This document shows, piece by piece, positions 62,249 through 64,000 of a stretch of 64,000 nt of DNA. Within the stretch, counting starts at the first letter, position 1; each line of letters opens with the position of its first letter. The position numbers and the translations under genes were made by a program. Below the pieces are notes generated by a model. It did not search any database, was not told where the DNA came from, and saw only the letters and a list, made by a program, of their open reading frames with translations. The stretch comes from Mucilaginibacter sp. UR6-11 (GTDB lineage Bacteria; Bacteroidota; Bacteroidia; Sphingobacteriales; Sphingobacteriaceae): contig NZ_JAJIWO010000011.1 in the NCBI RefSeq assembly GCF_020880695.1, positions 1 to 64,000 of the forward strand, given 5' to 3'.

Positions 62249-63301
62249 TTAATCCCTATCGCGTTGCAGCTTAGTAAATTGCAGCGGGTTTTCATTCAGC
62301 TCCAGGCCTTCCTTGCGGTGTTTTGCAATATGTAACGCTGTAAATATCGCCTCGCGGAAAGATACTTCAGATGCTTCGTTTTTACCGGCAATATCATAAG
62401 CTGTGCCATGATCGGGCGATGTACGGACGAATTTCAGCCCGGCCGTGAAGTTAACGCCCGATTCAAAGGCAATTTGTTTAAAAGGAATCAGGCCCTGGTC
62501 GTGGTACATAGCCAGCACTGCATCAAATTGCATATAGGTAGCGTTTGCAAAAAAACCGTCGGCCGCGTATGGGCCAAAAGCCAGTATGTCATTTGCCCTT
62601 GCCTCTTCAATAGCCGGGATAATAGTTGTTTGCTCTTCATCACCAATCAACCCATTGTCGCTGGCATGAGGGTTAAGCCCCAATACTGCAATTTTAGGTT
62701 TACGTATCCAGAAATCATCCCGCAGACTGGCATTCATCAACTTTAACTTAGCCAGGATCTTTTCGGTAGTAATACTTTCTGGTATCCTTGAAACCGGAAT
62801 GTGGCCGGTAACAATACCAACACGCAGTGTATCGCTTACCAAAAACATTAATGATTCGGCGGCGCCGTCACGGTCCTGTAAATATTCTGTATGACCAGGG
62901 AAATTAAAGCTTTCGCTTTGTATAGTGTCTTTATTAATTGGGGCGGTAACCAGGGCATCAATTTCGCCGCTTAGTAAATCAGCGGTTGCACGCTCCAAAG
63001 ACGCAAACGCAAATTTGCCAACCTCCTTGTTAGGCACACCCGGCTCAATTTTTACATCTTCATCCCAGCAATTGATCATATTGGCACGCTTAGGTTGCGC
63101 TTTTGACGGATGATCTATCACATTAAAGTTAAGCTCATTGGCTTCGGTTACACGGCGGTAAAACGATGCTACCTTAGTATGCCCGTAAACAATCGGTGTG
63201 CAATAGTTAAATATCATACTGTCAGACAATGTCTTGATGATGATTTCTAAGCCGATGCCGTTTACGTCGCCTATACTGATGCCTATTTTAAGTTTATTCA
63301 T
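62249..63301 (-). CDS. pdxA: 4-hydroxythreonine-4-phosphate dehydrogenase PdxA
   Basis: A 350-residue NAD-dependent dehydrogenase of pyridoxal phosphate synthesis. Family signatures are KIGISIGDVNGIGLEIIIKTL, DALVTAPINKDTIQ, FPGHTEYLQD, MLFLVSDTLRVGIVTGHIPVSRIP and LGLNPHASDNGLIGDEE, with metal-binding His in NFPGHTE, YHDQGLIPFK and TSPDHGTAYDIAGK. It is divergent from rsmA across a 166-bp spacer (63302-63467). Confidence 0.97.
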   Translation of the reverse strand: MNKLKIGISIGDVNGIGLEIIIKTLSDSMIFNYCTPIVYGHTKVASFYRRVTEANELNFNVIDHPSKAQPKRANMINCWDEDVKIEPGVPNKEVGKFAFASLERATADLLSGEIDALVTAPINKDTIQSESFNFPGHTEYLQDRDGAAESLMFLVSDTLRVGIVTGHIPVSRIPESITTEKILAKLKLMNASLRDDFWIRKPKIAVLGLNPHASDNGLIGDEEQTTIIPAIEEARANDILAFGPYAADGFFANATYMQFDAVLAMYHDQGLIPFKQIAFESGVNFTAGLKFVRTSPDHGTAYDIAGKNEASEVSFREAIFTALHIAKHRKEGLELNENPLQFTKLQRDRD

Positions 63302-63467
63302 TTTTTTATGATGATAGCCGGTGGGTTTATAATTACACCGGTTGCGGCTTTTACCTTTAACCTTTGGCTCTTTGCTGCAAATTTATACTGCAAAGAAAAG
63401 ATTTTAGGCTAAGAGTTCCTGATTAAAGCACAAATATGACGTAATTTGCTCAAATATTTGATTAATA

Positions 63468-64000
63468 ATGACATTAGTACGGGCAAAAAAACATTTGGGC
63501 CAACATTTTCTTACCGATAAAAACATCGCTGCCAAGATAGTGGATAGCCTGCGCCCCGAAAACAGGTATACGCAGGTGCTGGAGGTTGGCCCGGGTATGG
63601 GTATCCTGTCTGATATATTATTGGAACGCGCCGGGTATGAGGTGTCATTAATCGATATCGATACGGAGTCGTATGAGTTTCTGCAAAAAAAATACCCCAA
63701 GCTTGGTGAAAAACTGATAAATGCTGATTTTTTAGCGATGGATTTCGCCGCCACATTTAATGGACCGTTGGGTATAATTGGCAATTTCCCCTATAATATA
63801 TCATCTCAAATACTTTTTAAGGTGCTGGATAACCGCAGTCAGGTGGTAGAGGTAGTAGGCATGTTTCAAAAAGAGGTTGCCGAACGCTGTGCCGCCAAAG
63901 CCGGCAGTAAAGAATACGGTATACTAAGCGTATTTTTGCAGGCTTATTACAAGGTTGAATATTTGTTTACCGTTAAGGCCGGAGTTTTTAATCCCCCGCC
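63468..64000 (+). CDS. rsmA: 16S rRNA dimethyladenosine transferase RsmA/KsgA (partial, N-terminal)
   Basis: The frame starts at the ATG at 63468 and runs off the right edge after about 177 codons. It reads MTLVRAKKHLGQHFLTDKN, then the SAM motif VLEVGPGMGILSDILLE, LIDIDTE, NADFLAMDF, and the catalytic NFPYNIS (NLPYxIT in other KsgA proteins) followed by MFQKEVAERCAAKAGSKEYGILSVFLQAYY. It dimethylates A1518/A1519 of 16S rRNA. Partial at the 3' end. Confidence 0.95.
   Translation, partial: MTLVRAKKHLGQHFLTDKNIAAKIVDSLRPENRYTQVLEVGPGMGILSDILLERAGYEVSLIDIDTESYEFLQKKYPKLGEKLINADFLAMDFAATFNGPLGIIGNFPYNISSQILFKVLDNRSQVVEVVGMFQKEVAERCAAKAGSKEYGILSVFLQAYYKVEYLFTVKAGVFNPP

Overview
The window comes from a Bacteroidota chromosome, most likely a Sphingobacteriaceae soil bacterium such as Mucilaginibacter or Pedobacter. 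This assignment is inferred from gene families and order: a complete rhamnose catabolic operon of the RhaI/RhaT/aldolase-dehydrogenase type, the YceD-rpmF-plsX-fabH-accB-accC run, many secreted glycosidases, and TAnnTTTG-type promoter boxes. No rRNA, tRNA, CRISPR array, transposase or phage gene was seen.

Layout. (1) 1-6.5 kb: potassium uptake. A kdpF-A-B-C operon on the minus strand is led by an extra 27-residue membrane micro-ORF and followed by the start of a beta-barrel protein. An NtrC-type sigma-54 response regulator lies upstream on the same strand. (2) 6.7-9.6 kb: GH29 alpha-L-fucosidase and rlmF, separated by a cluster of short GTGATCC repeats. (3) 9.6-22.8 kb: a full nitrate assimilation island. 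It holds a porin, a NarK-type transporter, a nitrate reductase fused to an NADH-oxidising FAD/[2Fe-2S] module, a sulfite-reductase-like protein fused to rubredoxin, a Crp/Fnr regulator with an N-terminal Cys cluster, nirBD, the siroheme methyltransferase and a small conserved hypothetical. (4) 22.8-39.1 kb: carbohydrate use. It holds a GH33 sialidase, the rhamnose operon (GH78, rhaT, aldolase-dehydrogenase, rhaI, rhaB) with a divergent GntR regulator, two (alpha/alpha)6-barrel glycosidases and a cytochrome c/sugar dehydrogenase fusion. (5) 39.3-45.1 kb: a frameshifted gene remnant, a YdcF protein, the Kup potassium transporter, a second 449-residue sigma-54 regulator and a DUF1080 lipoprotein. 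(6) 45.4-53.7 kb: fatty-acid and housekeeping genes (yceD, rpmF, plsX, fabH, accB, accC, tatC, rpiB), a LutB-like iron-sulfur protein and a DHFR-like protein. (7) 53.7-64 kb: a fused 2-oxoacid dehydrogenase E1, a methyltransferase, cysE-cysM, an acyltransferase broken by an amber codon, a GH43 enzyme, a DEAD-box helicase, a CBS protein, pdxA, and the start of rsmA.

The most notable pattern joins two distant loci. Both potassium transporters, kdp and kup, lie directly downstream of a paralogous 449-residue sigma-54 activator. Each has a -24/-12-type promoter of nearly identical sequence (TGGCATT-N3-TTGGCA), and each has a related candidate activator site about 100-115 bp further upstream. This points to a sigma-54-controlled potassium uptake regulon, rather than the KdpD/KdpE arrangement known from enterobacteria.
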